From Sarcophilus harrisii (Eukaryota > Chordata > Mammalia > Dasyuromorphia > Dasyuridae): a stretch of DNA of 64,000 nucleotides. The position numbers and the translations under genes are program-made. This document shows positions 1-10,712 of this stretch, one piece after another (the first letter of the stretch is position 1; the number at the start of each line of letters is the position of its first letter). The stretch is from the NCBI RefSeq assembly GCF_902635505.1, contig NC_045426.1, positions 670,811,087-670,875,086 on the forward strand, in the 5' to 3' direction. Under the pieces are notes generated by a model. That model saw only the letters and a program-made list of their open reading frames with translations. It did not search any database and was not told where the DNA came from.

Positions 1-790
1 GATATAAGAAGAACGAAGTATTCTTGAAAAAAGTGAAGAAAACCTTCAATGTGAAAAGAAGAAGAAAAACAATTTGAATAGACAGATAGATTCTTGATTT
101 GGGCACCAAGTTAGAATCAGTCAATAAGTCACATGAGGTTATTAAGTTCTTGCTATATGGTGGTAAAAGACTCTGTGGTAAAAGTGTGGAAGAATCTAAG
201 ATGTAGGAGAAAAGAAAGAAGGATTGCTGAACTTGGAGCTAGCCAACAGTTATGTGGTTCTTCCCAAGGCAGAGGTGCTGGACAACCTGAAGATGAATCA
301 GCTGGTTGTGTCCCAAGGAATGATGCTATGGATTCCCAGGGACCATCAGGATTGAGATCATCTAGTAAGAGACAAGAAACGAATAATGATGGTGTTTGGT
401 GATTCATCATTGAATGCTACTGAAGTAGTCATTTGTGAATCCAAGAATAACAATGGAGAGTTTTACTATCTTTTTGAATCCATATATCCAGATCATGATA
501 GATGGTATCATCTATACTATGATGACTCTGATTATTCATGTGGGCATAAATGATGTGACCAGAGGAAACCTAGACAGCATTGCTAAAGATTCTGAAATCT
601 TGGGCAAGAGATTGAATACATTAGGAGCCATCACTGTTTACCAGTGAAGATGAGGGCTTTGGAAGAGAAAGTTAGTTTTGGAAAATGAACATATGGTTAG
701 GAAAAAATAGTTTTCTGGGAACCATTTTTGGAGGTTTGGACACTAGAGTGAAACATAGTAAATGATGAGTTCCTGGTGGAGTGTACTGTA
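1..790 (+). mobile_element. L3/CR1-type LINE, ORF1 esterase fragment
   Basis: Two overlapping frames encode the SGNH-esterase part of a CR1-clade ORF1 protein. The motif GDSSLNATE lies at 398-424, and HVGINDVTRGN lies near 535-567 in another frame, followed by an LGKRLNTLG block. These match the serine block (GDS) and the GxND block of esterase ORF1 proteins of CR1/L3 LINEs. Upstream bases (about 130-390) look like the linker before the esterase. The frame changes between the two motifs and there are stops, so it is a decayed copy. The reverse transcriptase part is absent here. Confidence 0.65.
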
Positions 791-1223
791 ACAAAACTTG
801 TAAGAATGTATTTACTTGGAGTCATGAATATGTAACCAAAATTTAAATTGAAAATGAAAGGAAATTTTGGGATATGTAGGACATTGAACTTCCACAAGAT
901 CATATATGTGAACCATCTTATTAAATTGTTTAATGTTTAATTAGTGTTTAACATTGTCTTCCTGGAAAGAAGTGTCTTAGAGTCATGGAATTTTAGAATC
1001 AAAAGGGCTTTTAAGAAGCGTGGAGTTCCTGAGCTGTGTTCTGTGATTACTGTCTTTGTTCCTGTCTTTTTAATCTTATAATTATTTGTCGTTTATCTAG
1101 TTACCTAAAAGTTCTCCAGTTCTTTCAACATGGTTTTAAGTCTCCCCTTTGGGGACTTGTGCAGGCTTCTGAGAGTTGATTATTAAATTTTCAGTGTGAA
1201 AATTTGCTTCTTGGAAATTTAAG
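791..1223. other. No gene or recognised repeat
   Basis: AT-rich, with many stops in all frames. No motif or repeat was recognised. It may be further decayed LINE sequence. Confidence 0.5.
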
Positions 1224-1490
1224 GGTTTCTAGGTGGCAGAGGGAATAGAGTCCTGGTCATGGAATCAGAAAGACATTTTCCTGAGTTCAAATACAGCTTC
1301 TCTTACTAGCTGTGTGATACTGGGCAAATCAGTTAACCTTGTTTGTCTTAGTTTCCTCATTTGTAAAATGAGCTGGAGAAGGGAAGGGTAAACCACTTTA
1401 GCATTTTTGCCCAAAAATTTCAATTCTAATTGGGATTATTGGAGTAGTTGGAGTCAGACATGACTGAAAAATGACTGAACAATAAAAAAA
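1224..1490 (+). mobile_element. MAR1-type CORE-SINE
   Basis: A diverged tRNA-like head (ctaggtggcaga) is followed by the CORE block (tgtgtgatactgggcaaatc, cctcatttgtaaaatgagct). The 3' part resembles marsupial MAR1 (ctggagaagggaa, ggagtcagacatgactgaa). It ends in an A-rich tail. Confidence 0.75.
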
Positions 1491-2540
1491 ATTCAGAGCT
1501 TGATTCATTGTTTTTCAGTCATTGAGGTTTGAAAAAGTGATGGAGAGAATGTTGATAATGCAAATTAGACTTCAAACTGTTCTGAATACATTTTCCCCCA
1601 TAGAGTCAGTTGTTAAACATTTGCTGGCATGTTACTGCTGGTAGCCCTTCTGGATTTATTCCAACCTGTCCTTATCATTCCCAAAATAGAATGCAATAAC
1701 AGAATACTCCAGATGGAGCCTAATCTTGAAGACAAAGATCATGTCCTATTTGAGTCATTTCTTCTCCAGTTCCCTTTAACAATTCTCATGTGGTATAGAC
1801 TTAACCTTCACCATCTAGGATTCTCTCCTTTAACTTATCAATGGAGGAAGATATAGAAGATTTGTCCTATTTGTAAATAACATAAAATTGAGACCATCTA
1901 TTAGATTGTCTTAATTAGATATTAGAAAAAAGACAATCTATTAGATGGCAGAATCAATATTCTAAAAGTGCTTCATTGACTGGAATAATGGGTTGAATCG
2001 AGTAAAATTAAATTTACCAAAAATAAATGCTAAGTCCAGCAATTAAATTAAAATCATATATCTCAAATGTAGAGAGCTTTGGCTTGAGAAAAAGTCATGT
2101 GGCAAAGGTTTGTGCTGTCACTACAACAGTCTGAAGATACTCAAGAAAGCTAATTTGCGCTTTAGTGTTTACATCAAATTAGATAATTGTTTCTTTGCTC
2201 TGTTTCAGACTTTATATGGAATATTATGTTTTATTCTTGGATTACATTTGGGAATTAAATTGATAAGTTTCACTGCATTCAGAAAAACTCTACCAAGTAT
2301 GGGAAGGGGAATAACAACCAGGCTAAAGGAACTAGAGAAATCTTGGGAGGTAGGAGACACAAGAATTGTCTACGAATTTATGGAAGAACATTGTGGAATG
2401 GGATGTGGGGGCAAGAGGGCTCACTTTTATTGGTTGCAGAAGGCAGATGTTTTGGTTCAGTGGAGAAAAAGAGAGAGACTGAACTTGAGATTTCATTGGT
2501 AAAGAGAACTCTTAGATGAGAAAGCAGGTTGATGTCTTCT
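1491..2540. other. No gene seen; contains a short hairpin
   Basis: No supported coding region. The ORF of about 130 codons at 2110-2502 has no recognisable domain and sits in old AT-rich sequence. The 1894-1948 hairpin is listed separately. Confidence 0.45.
1894..1948. repeat. Near-perfect inverted repeat (hairpin)
   Basis: Arms 1894-1912 and 1930-1948 are 19 bases long and pair with one mismatch; the loop is 17 bases. The size suits a miRNA-like hairpin or the core of a small foldback element. No expression evidence exists in the sequence. Confidence 0.6.
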
Positions 2541-2559
2541 CCACAATTTATAGTCTTAT

Positions 2560-2700
2560 AGACAGTTGCCTAAAGGAAAAGCTAAATGGCACATCTTGGG
2601 TCACACAGTTAGAATATGTCTAAGACCGGATTTGAACTCAAATCTTCCAGACTCCAAGGTCATTTTGCTATCTACCCAATATTTCATGGCTGCCTCTCAT
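2560..2700 (-). mobile_element. MIR-type CORE-SINE fragment
   Basis: Reverse-oriented CORE features: 'gggtcacacagttag', 'ggatttgaactcaaatc' and a final 'ggctgcctc' block. Confidence 0.6.
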
Positions 2701-2752
2701 CTTTCTAACAATTGGATTTTTCTTTCAAAGAACTAGATTTTCAATCTTTGTC

Positions 2753-3110
2753 TTAATATAATTTCATAAGAACAAATAAAGCTCTGCATTTGAGTTCAAA
2801 GCATTCACTGCAAAGTTTAGCAATGTGGGAATGTGGCTAGACACAGTTCATGTGAAAAAGGTCTGGGGTTTTAGTGGACCACAAGCTCAATATGAATTAA
2901 CTATATAAAATATCAGCTAAAACTATGAAAGGGGACTGAGATTGCACTCACAAAGTTATACTCCATTTGTGCATATCTAGTACCCAATGCTATAGTCTCC
3001 CTGATGGTAGTTATCTGTCTGCTACTTGAAGGCTGCTAGCAGTGAAGTCATAAACCACTCTTTCCCTCCAGATACATGGAACTAGGGAATAAAACAAATG
3101 CTCATTCCTT
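2753..3110 (+). repeat. Duplicate of the OR gene's 5' flank (upstream copy)
   Basis: This segment aligns with 3505-3880 over about 350 bp, including the stretch around 'tagacacagttca', the 'tatataaaatatcagctaaa' block, 'tactccatttgtgcatatct' and the run up to the receptor ATG. By eye, identity is in the mid-80s percent. Both copies begin with L3/CR1 LINE sequence (compare 'ttttagtggaccacaagctc'). The spacing is about 750 bp, so this is a local tandem duplication. Small indels separate the copies, for example extra bases around 3743-3755 in the downstream copy. Confidence 0.8.
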
Positions 3111-3147
3111 CTCGGAAATCTCCCAAGTAAACAATTTTAGGATATGA
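3072..3147 (+). pseudogene. Truncated 5' remnant of an OR1M1-like receptor
   Basis: After an acceptor-like 'ctctttccctccag', an ATG at 3076 starts MELGNKTNA. The intact gene downstream starts MDLGNKTNA, so the first nine codons are nearly the same. Homology then fades after about 'ttccttctcgg', and the frame reaches a stop near 3147. None of the seven-helix body follows. It is a remnant of the local duplication that copied the 5' flank and the start of the coding exon. Confidence 0.75.
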
Positions 3148-3184
3148 TTTTATGAGTATAATACAGATTAATAGTAGAATTCTG

Positions 3185-3450
3185 GAATTATAGGATCTGA
3201 GAATTACAGAATCTCAGTCTTAAGGGATTTCAAAGGGCTTCTAATCCAATCAGTACCTGAATCATGAATACTTCTTATAGCATCCTGGACATATTACCTA
3301 TCTGTCTTCTCAACAATTTAAGCAAGGAGGAGTTAACCTCCTATGCCAGAAAATTTCATATTTGAGCATCTTTCATTATTAAGAGCTCTAATTAAGAGCT
3401 AAAATGAAGCTCTCTAACTTTCTCCCATTGCTCTTAGAAGTGTAAAAATG
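3185..3450. mobile_element. MIR-like fragment and unassigned spacer
   Basis: The opening 'ggaattataggatctgagaa' and the 'gggatttcaaagggcttcta' block resemble the conserved part of MIR/THER-type repeats seen elsewhere in the window (for example 33690 and 62400). The rest is unassigned. Confidence 0.35.
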
Positions 3451-3655
3451 TGACCTCTCCTGAGAAGAAAAAGGTGACTTCAGAAATCAAGTGAATAATA
3501 TTGTCCTAATACAATTTCATAAGGATGAGTAAAGCTCTGCATCTGAGTCTAAAGCATTCATTGCAAAGTACAGCAATGTGGGAGTGTGGCTAGACACAGT
3601 TCAGGTGGAAAAGGTCTGGGGGTTTTAGTGAACCACAAGCTCAATATGAATTGGC

Positions 3656-3664
3656 TATATAAAA
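3656..3664 (+). promoter_or_regulatory. TATA-like element upstream of the OR gene (weak)
   Basis: The sequence 'tatataaaa' lies 182 bp before the acceptor. The same word is kept at 2902-2910 in the upstream duplicate. It lies within LINE-derived sequence. Receptor genes often start transcription from a noncoding 5' exon, so a start just downstream of this box is possible. An AT-rich word of this kind is also common by chance. Confidence 0.2.
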
Positions 3665-3825
3665 TATCAGCTAAAAGTATTACAGGGAATGAGATTGTAT
3701 TCACAAAGGTCTAGTTATACTCCATTTGTGCATATCTAGTACAACTTCTTAGTTAATGCTATAGTCTTTCTGAGGGTAGTTATCCACCTGCTGCTTGAAG
3801 GCTCTAGTAGTGATGTCATAAACCA

Positions 3826-3841
3826 CTCTTTCCCCCCCCAG
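3826..3841 (+). promoter_or_regulatory. Splice acceptor before the OR coding exon
   Basis: A pyrimidine tract (ctctttcccccccc) is followed by AG at 3840-3841, and the exon would begin four bases before the ATG. Vertebrate receptor genes usually splice a noncoding 5' exon onto one coding exon. The 3070 copy keeps the same layout. Confidence 0.6.
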
Positions 3842-3845
3842 ATAC

Positions 3846-4787
3846 ATGGATCTAGGGAATAAAACAAATGCTCAAGAATTCTTCCTCCTGGGACTTTCAG
3901 ACAAGCCCGAGCAGCAGCCTCTCCTCTTCGCAATATTCTTGTGCATGTACGTTGTCACCGTGACTGGGAACGTCCTGATCATCCTGGCCATTACCTCTGA
4001 TTCACACCTCCACACTCCTATGTACTTCTTCCTCGCCAATCTCTCCTTTGTCGACCTCTGCCTGGCCACTAACACTGTCCCAAAGATGCTGGCAAACATT
4101 CAGTCCAGGACTAAGTCCATTTCATATGTCTGCTGCCTGACACAGATGTATTTTTTCCATTTTTTTGGAATCATGGACAGTGTCTTGATTGCTGTGATGG
4201 CTTATGACCGCTTTGTGGCCATCTGTCATCCACTTCACTACATGACAATCATGAGCCCTCGTCTCTGTGGGCTGCTGGTAGGCGGGCCCTGGGTTTTCTC
4301 CAGCCTGATTTCCCTGGCACACACCCTCCTGATGTCTCGTTTGTTCTTCTGTGCCAGCACTGAGCTCCCTCACTTCTTCTGTGATCTCACACCACTGCTC
4401 CGATTGTCCTGTTCTGACACCACAGTCAACAAAATCTTGGTGCTTATTGTGGGTGGGATGGTGATTGTCACCCCCTTCCTCTGCATCCTTGCCTCCTATG
4501 CCCGAATTGTTGTGGCTATTCTCAAGGTCCCCTCCGCAGGGGGCAGGAGGAAAGCCTTCTCCACCTGTAGCTCCCACCTCTCTGTGGTGGCGCTCTTCTA
4601 TGGGACCACTATCGGAGTCTACCTTAGCCCCTCCTCTATCCACACAGCTGTGAAGGATAAAGCTTCTGCTGTGATGTACACTGTGGTCACTCCCATGCTG
4701 AACCCCTTCATCTACAGCCTGCGTAGCAGAGATCTGAAAGGAGCTTTGAAAAAGCTTGCCAATAGGAAAATTACCTCATCTCCATGA
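3846..4787 (+). CDS. OR1M1: Olfactory receptor, family 1 (OR1M1-like)
   Basis: Intact 313-codon odorant receptor: a seven-helix G-protein-coupled receptor of the plasma membrane and cilia of olfactory neurons, expected to couple to G-olf. The N-terminus has a glycosylation site (NKT, 5-7). Family motifs occur in order: GN (41-42) in helix 1, LHTPMY (55-60), Cys97 for the disulfide to the second extracellular loop, [15 protein letters not shown] (118-132) after helix 3, loop cysteines 169 and 179, SY (227-228), [10 protein letters not shown] (246-255) and PMLNPFIY (283-290). Length and ending (NRKITSS) match what I recall of human OR1M1, as do [14 protein letters not shown] and [12 protein letters not shown]. 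The start is set by an acceptor four bases upstream. No other intact receptor lies in the window. Family 1 is near certain; OR1M1 orthology is from memory and needs a tree. Confidence 0.93.
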   Translation: MDLGNKTNAQEFFLLGLSDKPEQQPLLFAIFLCMYVVTVTGNVLIILAITSDSHLHTPMYFFLANLSFVDLCLATNTVPKMLANIQSRTKSISYVCCLTQMYFFHFFGIMDSVLIAVMAYDRFVAICHPLHYMTIMSPRLCGLLVGGPWVFSSLISLAHTLLMSRLFFCASTELPHFFCDLTPLLRLSCSDTTVNKILVLIVGGMVIVTPFLCILASYARIVVAILKVPSAGGRRKAFSTCSSHLSVVALFYGTTIGVYLSPSSIHTAVKDKASAVMYTVVTPMLNPFIYSLRSRDLKGALKKLANRKITSSP

Positions 4788-5279
4788 CATTTTCTTTGGG
4801 ACTTTCCATGTTGGTTGCTCTGGAGAAGTAGGATCTAATGATGGAAACCTGGGCTGGGTGCAGACTTCTGGGTTGGAAATGTGCACATTTTTGGATAATA
4901 GTTTTAGAATTGGATTCCAAACCTCAGGGAATTTCTGCAATCCCAAACCTAGGTATAGCAAAGGCCCCTACACATCTGGAACAATTTACTGGATCCATTT
5001 TTTATTCATCCAACCCAGGTTCAAGTCACTCTGTTTTATAGCTGGGGCAAAGGAGTCATCAGATAGTACAACACGAACTTTCTAACCATGACTGGTTCCT
5101 CAGTAAATAATTCAGAAACATATGTAATTACCCATGTATTTTGAAGGTTAAGCTAGGGAATTTAAGAATTGGTCACAGGCAGTTTTCAATGTACCAAAAC
5201 AAATATGGAGACAATAACTCTTCCTGTCTTGAGTTGGCCACCATCCATTTTCTCATACTTTTATCTATGCTGTGTTTTC
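4788..5279. other. 3' flank of the OR gene
   Basis: No AATAAA lies close behind the stop codon. The first good match on this strand is near 5872, beyond the purine-rich block, so the true 3' end is unclear. The ORF at 4756-5085 overlaps the receptor end in another frame and has no domain. Confidence 0.4.
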
Positions 5280-6170
5280 TTGGGAAAGGGAGGATGATCA
5301 TATAGGATTAGGTAGTATGAGGAGACATAAAATTGAATGAGTAAAGATAAGGTTGGGTGACAGGAGATTGGGATAGATAAAATAGGATATCAGGTAAAGT
5401 TGGGTAAGGTGTGATGAGGATAAGTAAAATTTGATGAGATTGGCTAAACTGGGATGAGGCTGGATGAGGATGTGTTAGGAGAGGAAAGATTGTTATAGAA
5501 GGGAGGAAGTGGGATGAATTTTAGGGAAATAAGGAAAGACTGGCTGAAACAAATTGAGGTGGGAAACATCGAAGCGGTTTCTTGAGAAGTGAGAGGGGAA
5601 GAGAATAAGTATTTATGTAATCCCCACTACATGCCAGGGACTGTGCTAAATGATATATATTTTTTTAAACAAAGGTCTCATTTCATTATTGAGAGAATGC
5701 TGGAGGAAAGTAGGTGAAAGTGGGTTAGGTGCAGGAATATGGGTGAGGTGGATGGAGGCTGGGTAAGACTGAATGAAGTTGTACTGGACTGAGGAGCTGA
5801 CAGAAGAAAGATAAAAGATGGTAGAGGTGTCATGAGTCCCGAGTAAAGAGAAGTGTGGCAAGATCAGGGAAAATAAAATTTCGAGAGACTGTTTAGGGTG
5901 GAGGTCATATGAAGTAGGGTAAGGTTAAATGATGCAATGAAATTGGGGAAAGAAATGCAAGGGGAAGAAAAGTGGAGAAAGGAATAAGGAGCAGTGTGGT
6001 TTGTGAGGGAGAGAAAGATTGGGAATGAATAGATGAAGAGATGGAGGGGAATGAATGAGAAGGGGTGAGACAGGAGGACGCTGATTGAGATAGGTGGAGG
6101 TTGGATGGGAATGGGCAATGTAGGGTGAGGCTGAGTGATTGAGGCAAGAGGAGAGAGACAGTCATTTTTT
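5280..6170 (+). repeat. Purine-rich degenerate minisatellite-like block
   Basis: The plus strand is strongly G/A-rich for nearly 900 bp, with many loose copies of words such as 'ggatgagg', 'gggtgaggtgg' and 'gtggaggttgg'. No exact period is kept. Serine/proline/leucine-rich ORFs on the opposite strand (5864-6202) are by-products of this composition. A small L2 end sits near 5608-5655. Confidence 0.55.
5608..5655 (-). mobile_element. L2 LINE 3'-end fragment
   Basis: 'actacatgccagggactgtg' is the reverse complement of the L2 3' end (cacagtgcctggcacatagt type). Confidence 0.5.
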
Positions 6171-6664
6171 TCCTCAGACCTTGGAAGTTGCTCTAAAGGC
6201 AAAGATGATGTTCATCTTGGCTGTTCTATTTGGACCCATATTTCTATTCATTGGTTGGAAGAGGACTGGGTTTGGTGAGATTGTACAAAATGAAGATGTG
6301 TAGGAAGTATGGATCTGGACCTCTGTTTCTCTAATAGCCTTTTGGTTCATTTACTTTCTATCATTACCCACCAAGACTTCTTGACTCTCTGCCCCATTGG
6401 ATTCTGCATAATCCTACGTATCCATTTGGGAGTCTCATTTGGGAGATTTGTTTATCCTTAAGTATTACTGCATGTCTCTTGTTTAAACCATTGATTCGGT
6501 GTCTGTCTGAGATTATCTAGTTGATCATTTAATTCAACCTCTTGACCAAGACAGCATTTAACCTTGCAATATCTCTGACAAGTGGCTACCTACCCTGTTC
6601 TTTCACATCTCCAATACCAGGAAGCTCACTACTTTTAAAGACATAAATTTCTGAGGGAGAGTTA

Positions 6665-6925
6665 GTTAGCACAGTATAGCAGAAATATATTGGATAGGGA
6701 ACTGAGCCTGAAGTCAGGAATATCTGAGTTTAAATCTGGCTCAGATATTTACTATGTTCTCCTGGGTAAGTCACTTAATTTCTGTTGACTTCAGTTCCTT
6801 CATCTGTAAAATGGGGATACCATATTGCCTCTCAGGTTACTTTGAGAATAAAATGAGATAATTGTAAAATATCAAGAATAGTGCCTGGCACTATACAAAT
6901 ATTAGCTATCATCATCATCTTCCCA
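6665..6925 (+). mobile_element. MIR/THER-type CORE-SINE
   Basis: Head 'gaactgagcctgaagtcagg', CORE 'cctgggtaagtcacttaatt', 'cttcatctgtaaaatgggga' and the L2-like tail 'agtgcctggcactatacaaa'. Confidence 0.75.
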
Positions 6926-7087
6926 TGTATCAATTGTGGAATGACTCATAAATTTTGAATCAGTTCTCTAGCTTACAAATGACATCTTTATCAGAAAAAC
7001 TTGCTAAAAATGTATTCCCTCCTATTTACCTAATTTTCTTCTAACCCTAGCTGAATTCTCTTTGTTATGCAAACACTTTTAAGTTTT

Positions 7088-7250
7088 GTTTGTTTGTTTG
7101 TTTGTTTTTTTTTGCTGAGGCAATTGGGGTTAAGTGACTTGCCCAGGGGTCACATAGCTAGGAAGAGCAAAGTGTCTGAGGTCATATTTGAACTCAGGTC
7201 CTCCTGACTTCAGGGCTGGTGTTCTATCCACTGCACCACCTAGCTGCTCC
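7088..7250 (-). mobile_element. WSINE1-type SINE with target-site duplication
   Basis: Reversed SINE: 'gctgaggcaattggggttaa' through 'ccacctagctgctccc'. The 14-base direct repeat 'cacttttaagtttt' flanks it at 7074-7087 and 7251-7264, so it inserted by target-primed reverse transcription into the older L1. Confidence 0.9.
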
Positions 7251-9687
7251 CACTTTTAAGTTTTAATTAAAATAGTATTGCCTCTAATTCACCTTTATAT
7301 CTCTTATTTGGTCTTGATCTTTTCAAATATCTAACAGGCAATTTCTTCCTTGCCTCTTTAATTTGTTTGTCCTAATTTTTGGCTCAAGTTATATATCCAT
7401 TTTGAACTTATTTCAGTTGTATGATATGAGATATTGGTCTATGCCTAGTTTCTGTCAGACTGCTTTCTAGTTTTTTCACTAGTTTTTGTTTAGTAGTGAA
7501 ATATTTTCCTGACAGCTTGGATCTTTGAGTTTATCAAACACTAGGCAACTATACTCATTTGCTTCTGTATATAGCATACCTGATCTGATAAACTCCTCTA
7601 TTTTTTACTTAATATCAAATTGTTCTGATGATCACAGCTTTGTAGTATAATTTGAATCTGGTAGTGCTAGTCCTTCTTTGTTCCCTCTTTTTTTTTCATT
7701 TATTCCTTTGATATTATTAATCTTTTCTTTAACTAGACACATTTTGTTATTTTTTTTTCACTTTTATGAAGCAAACCCTTGGTAGTTTAATTGATATGAT
7801 ACTGAATAAACAAATTAACTTAGGTAGCATTGTCATTTTTATTTTATGGCTCAGACTTCCCACAAATAATTTGTATATGTCCCATCATTTAGATTTGCCA
7901 CTATTTACTGAAGAACGTTTTATAATTTTATTCATATGGTTCCTGTTGTTTGTACTAGTAGGTAGACTGCTAAGTATTTAATGCTTTCTGGAGTTATTTT
8001 CAATGGAATTTCTCTTTTATTTTATCTTGTGAGATTTTTTTGGTCATATGTAGATATTCTGATGATTTATCTGAGTTTAATTTTGTGTCCTGCAGGAGTT
8101 TGTTAAATGTTTTGATTGGTCTTTGTTTGCTGTATTAAGCTTCTGTAAGTAAATATCAAATAATTTGCAAAATGTGGCAATTTTATTTCCTCATTACCTA
8201 TGTTTATTCATTTATTTTTTCTTGTCTTCTTGTTACAGTTATTGTTCTTAGCAGTATATTGAATAATAATGATATTATGGATATCCTTGCTTTATTTGTG
8301 GTCTCATTGGAAAGACTTCTAGTTTATCTCTATTACAGTTAATGCTGATTCTTTGTTTCAGATAAATACCACCTATTATATTAACAAAATATTCCTTTAT
8401 TCTTATGTTTTTATAGTTATTAAAAACAAGAATGGATGCTGAACCTTGTCAAAAACCTCTTCTGCATCTATTAATATAATTATATGCTACTTTTTTTTGC
8501 TCTTGTTATTAATATAGTTGATTATCTTTACAAATTTCCTATTCTTAAAACAGCTCAGCATTCCTGGTGTAAAATCAGGTTGGTCATAGTGTATATAATC
8601 CTTGTATTATGCTGCTGAAATTTTTTTTGCTAACATTTTATCTAAAATTTAATACATATTAATTAATTACATTAATACTCAAGAATATTGGTCTATAGTT
8701 TTCTTTTTAAGGTGAAGACAAAATTTTCTCTTTGCTTTGGTTATCAAGGCCTTATTTGTCTCATTGAAGGAATTTGATAGGTTCCCTCCCCCTTTTTTCC
8801 CATTTTCTCATATGGTTGATGTAGTATTTAAATTAATTATTCTTTAAATGTTTGATTGAATTTGCTTATAAACCCATTTGGTCCTATTTTTTTTTTTCCT
8901 TTGGGAGTTAATTCATAACATTAAAGTTCTTTTTTCTAAGATAAGGTTATTTAAATTTCCTATTTCTACATCTGGTAATCTTGGCATTTTATTTATTTGT
9001 AAATTTCATCCATCTAATTTAGATTGTCAATTTTATTGCCATGTAATTTGGCAAAATCGCACCTGGTAATTTTTTTCATCTTGTCTTTTTTGATTGTGAA
9101 TTCAGCTTTTTGATTTTTGATATGAGTAACTTGGTTTTCTTCTTTTAAAAAATCAACTTAGTTATTGACTTAGCAATTTTGTTTTTTAAAAAGCTCCTAG
9201 TATCATTTATTATTAACACTATTTTCCTTTATTATTAATCTGTTCTTTAATGTGTGGCATTTCTATTTTGGTGTTTGATTGGGAGTTTTAGATTTGTTGG
9301 TTTTTTAGTGTTTTTTTTTTTTTTTTAAGTAGCATGTTCAAGTAATTGATTTGCTTTTTTTTCTCCTTTACTGATGAAAGTACATAGATTAAAAAAACAT
9401 TTCCCACATGTACTACTTTGGCTCCATTTCTGGAATTTTGTTATGTTTTCTCACTGTTGCTATTAACTTTAATGAAATTATTAATTGTTTCCTTATTTTG
9501 TTTATTGATATCCTGCCTTCATGATTAAGTTATGTGTTCTCTAGTAATTTTTAAATATTTGCTTTAAAGTTCTCTTGTTGAATATAATTTTTATTGTATT
9601 ATGGTCTGCAAATGATGTATTTGATCTTTCTGCTTTTTTCATTTGTTTGAGAGTTTTTACAACCTACTAAGTGGTCAATTTTCTAAA

Positions 9688-10128
9688 AGCTTTTATTTTC
9701 AAAAAAAAATGTGCATAGATAGTTTTCAATATTCACCCTTGCAAACCTTGTATTCCAAAAAATTTTTTTCCTTCCTTCATCTTACCTCCTTCTCTAGATG
9801 GCAAGTAATTCAATATGTGTTAAATGTGTAATTTTTCTCTATATATTTCCACAATTATCATGATGCAAAAGAAAAATCAGATCAAAAAAAAAAAAAGAGA
9901 AAGAAAACAAAGTACAAGCAAACAAATAACAAAAAAGTGAAAATACTATGTTGTGATCCACACTCAGTTCCCACAGTCCTCTCTCTGGATACAGATGGTT
10001 CTCTCAATCATAAGAGCATTGCAACTAGCCTGAATCACCTCACTCTTGAAGAGAGTTATGTTTGTCAGAAATTATCATCTTATAATCTTCTTGTTGCTAT
10101 GTACACTATTTTCTTGATTCTATTCTAA
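9688..10128 (-). mobile_element. L1 3' end (5'-truncated) inside older L1
   Basis: Marsupial L1 3' untranslated sequence, reversed: 'agcttttattttc', 'caaaccttgtattcc', 'cacaattatcatgatgcaaa', 'ccacagtcctctctctggat'. The host L1 runs in the same direction on both sides, so this is a separate later insertion. Confidence 0.75.
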
Positions 10129-10534
10129 GTGGTTAATTTTTATGAAGGTGCTATACACAATTCAGAATTATGTGTGTTCCTTTTATATTCCTATTCAGTA
10201 TTCTCCAGAGATCTAGCATATATAATTTTTCTACAATTTTACTCAGGCCCTTCATTTCTTTCTTTTTTGTTTGTTTGTTTAGACTTATCTAGATCTATAG
10301 GCAAATTAAGATTTCCAACTTTTATAATTTTATTATTTTTTCTTGTAACTCAATGTTTCCTTTATCAATTTAGTTCCTATGCTATTTGGTGCCTGTATAG
10401 TTAATAATGATATTAATTTATTGTCTATAGTACCTTTCAGCAAATCTAATTTCTCTTTTTGTCTCTTTTAGTTAGATCTACTTTTGCTATTACATTGTCT
10501 TGAAGAAATTTATTCAATAATCACTGTCTCAAGA

Positions 10535-10712
10535 ATTGCACTAAAGGTTTTGCAAATGTTATCTTATTTAGTCCTCATAACAACCCTGAGAGGTAGGTAC
10601 TATTTTTATATCCATTTTACAGGTGAGGAATCTGAAACAGTTAGAAGTTAAATGAGTTGCCCAGGTCATACAGCAAGTAAATTCTGAGGTTGAGTTTGAA
10701 CTAGTACTGTGT
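10535..10712 (-). mobile_element. MIR SINE
   Basis: 'cctcataacaaccctgagag', 'ccattttacaggtgaggaa' and 'gagttgcccaggtcatacag' are the reversed MIR core. Confidence 0.75.

Larger units (their letters stand above)
3505..3845 (+). repeat. OR-proximal copy of the duplicated 5' module
   Basis: This partner of the 2753-3110 copy lies directly upstream of the intact receptor. Bases about 3560-3690 are L3/CR1 LINE sequence, recognised by the 'gttcaggtggaaaaggtctg' and 'accacaagctcaatatga' blocks. The receptor's promoter-proximal DNA is therefore partly LINE-derived. It ends in the acceptor before the coding exon. Confidence 0.75.

Noticed and set aside
2110-2502. 130-codon ORF upstream of the receptor
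   Set aside because: No recognisable domain; AT-rich surroundings with no exon signals at its ends.
4122-4643. 173-codon minus-strand ORF opposite the receptor
   Set aside because: It is the antisense shadow of the receptor's codons, with no domain of its own.
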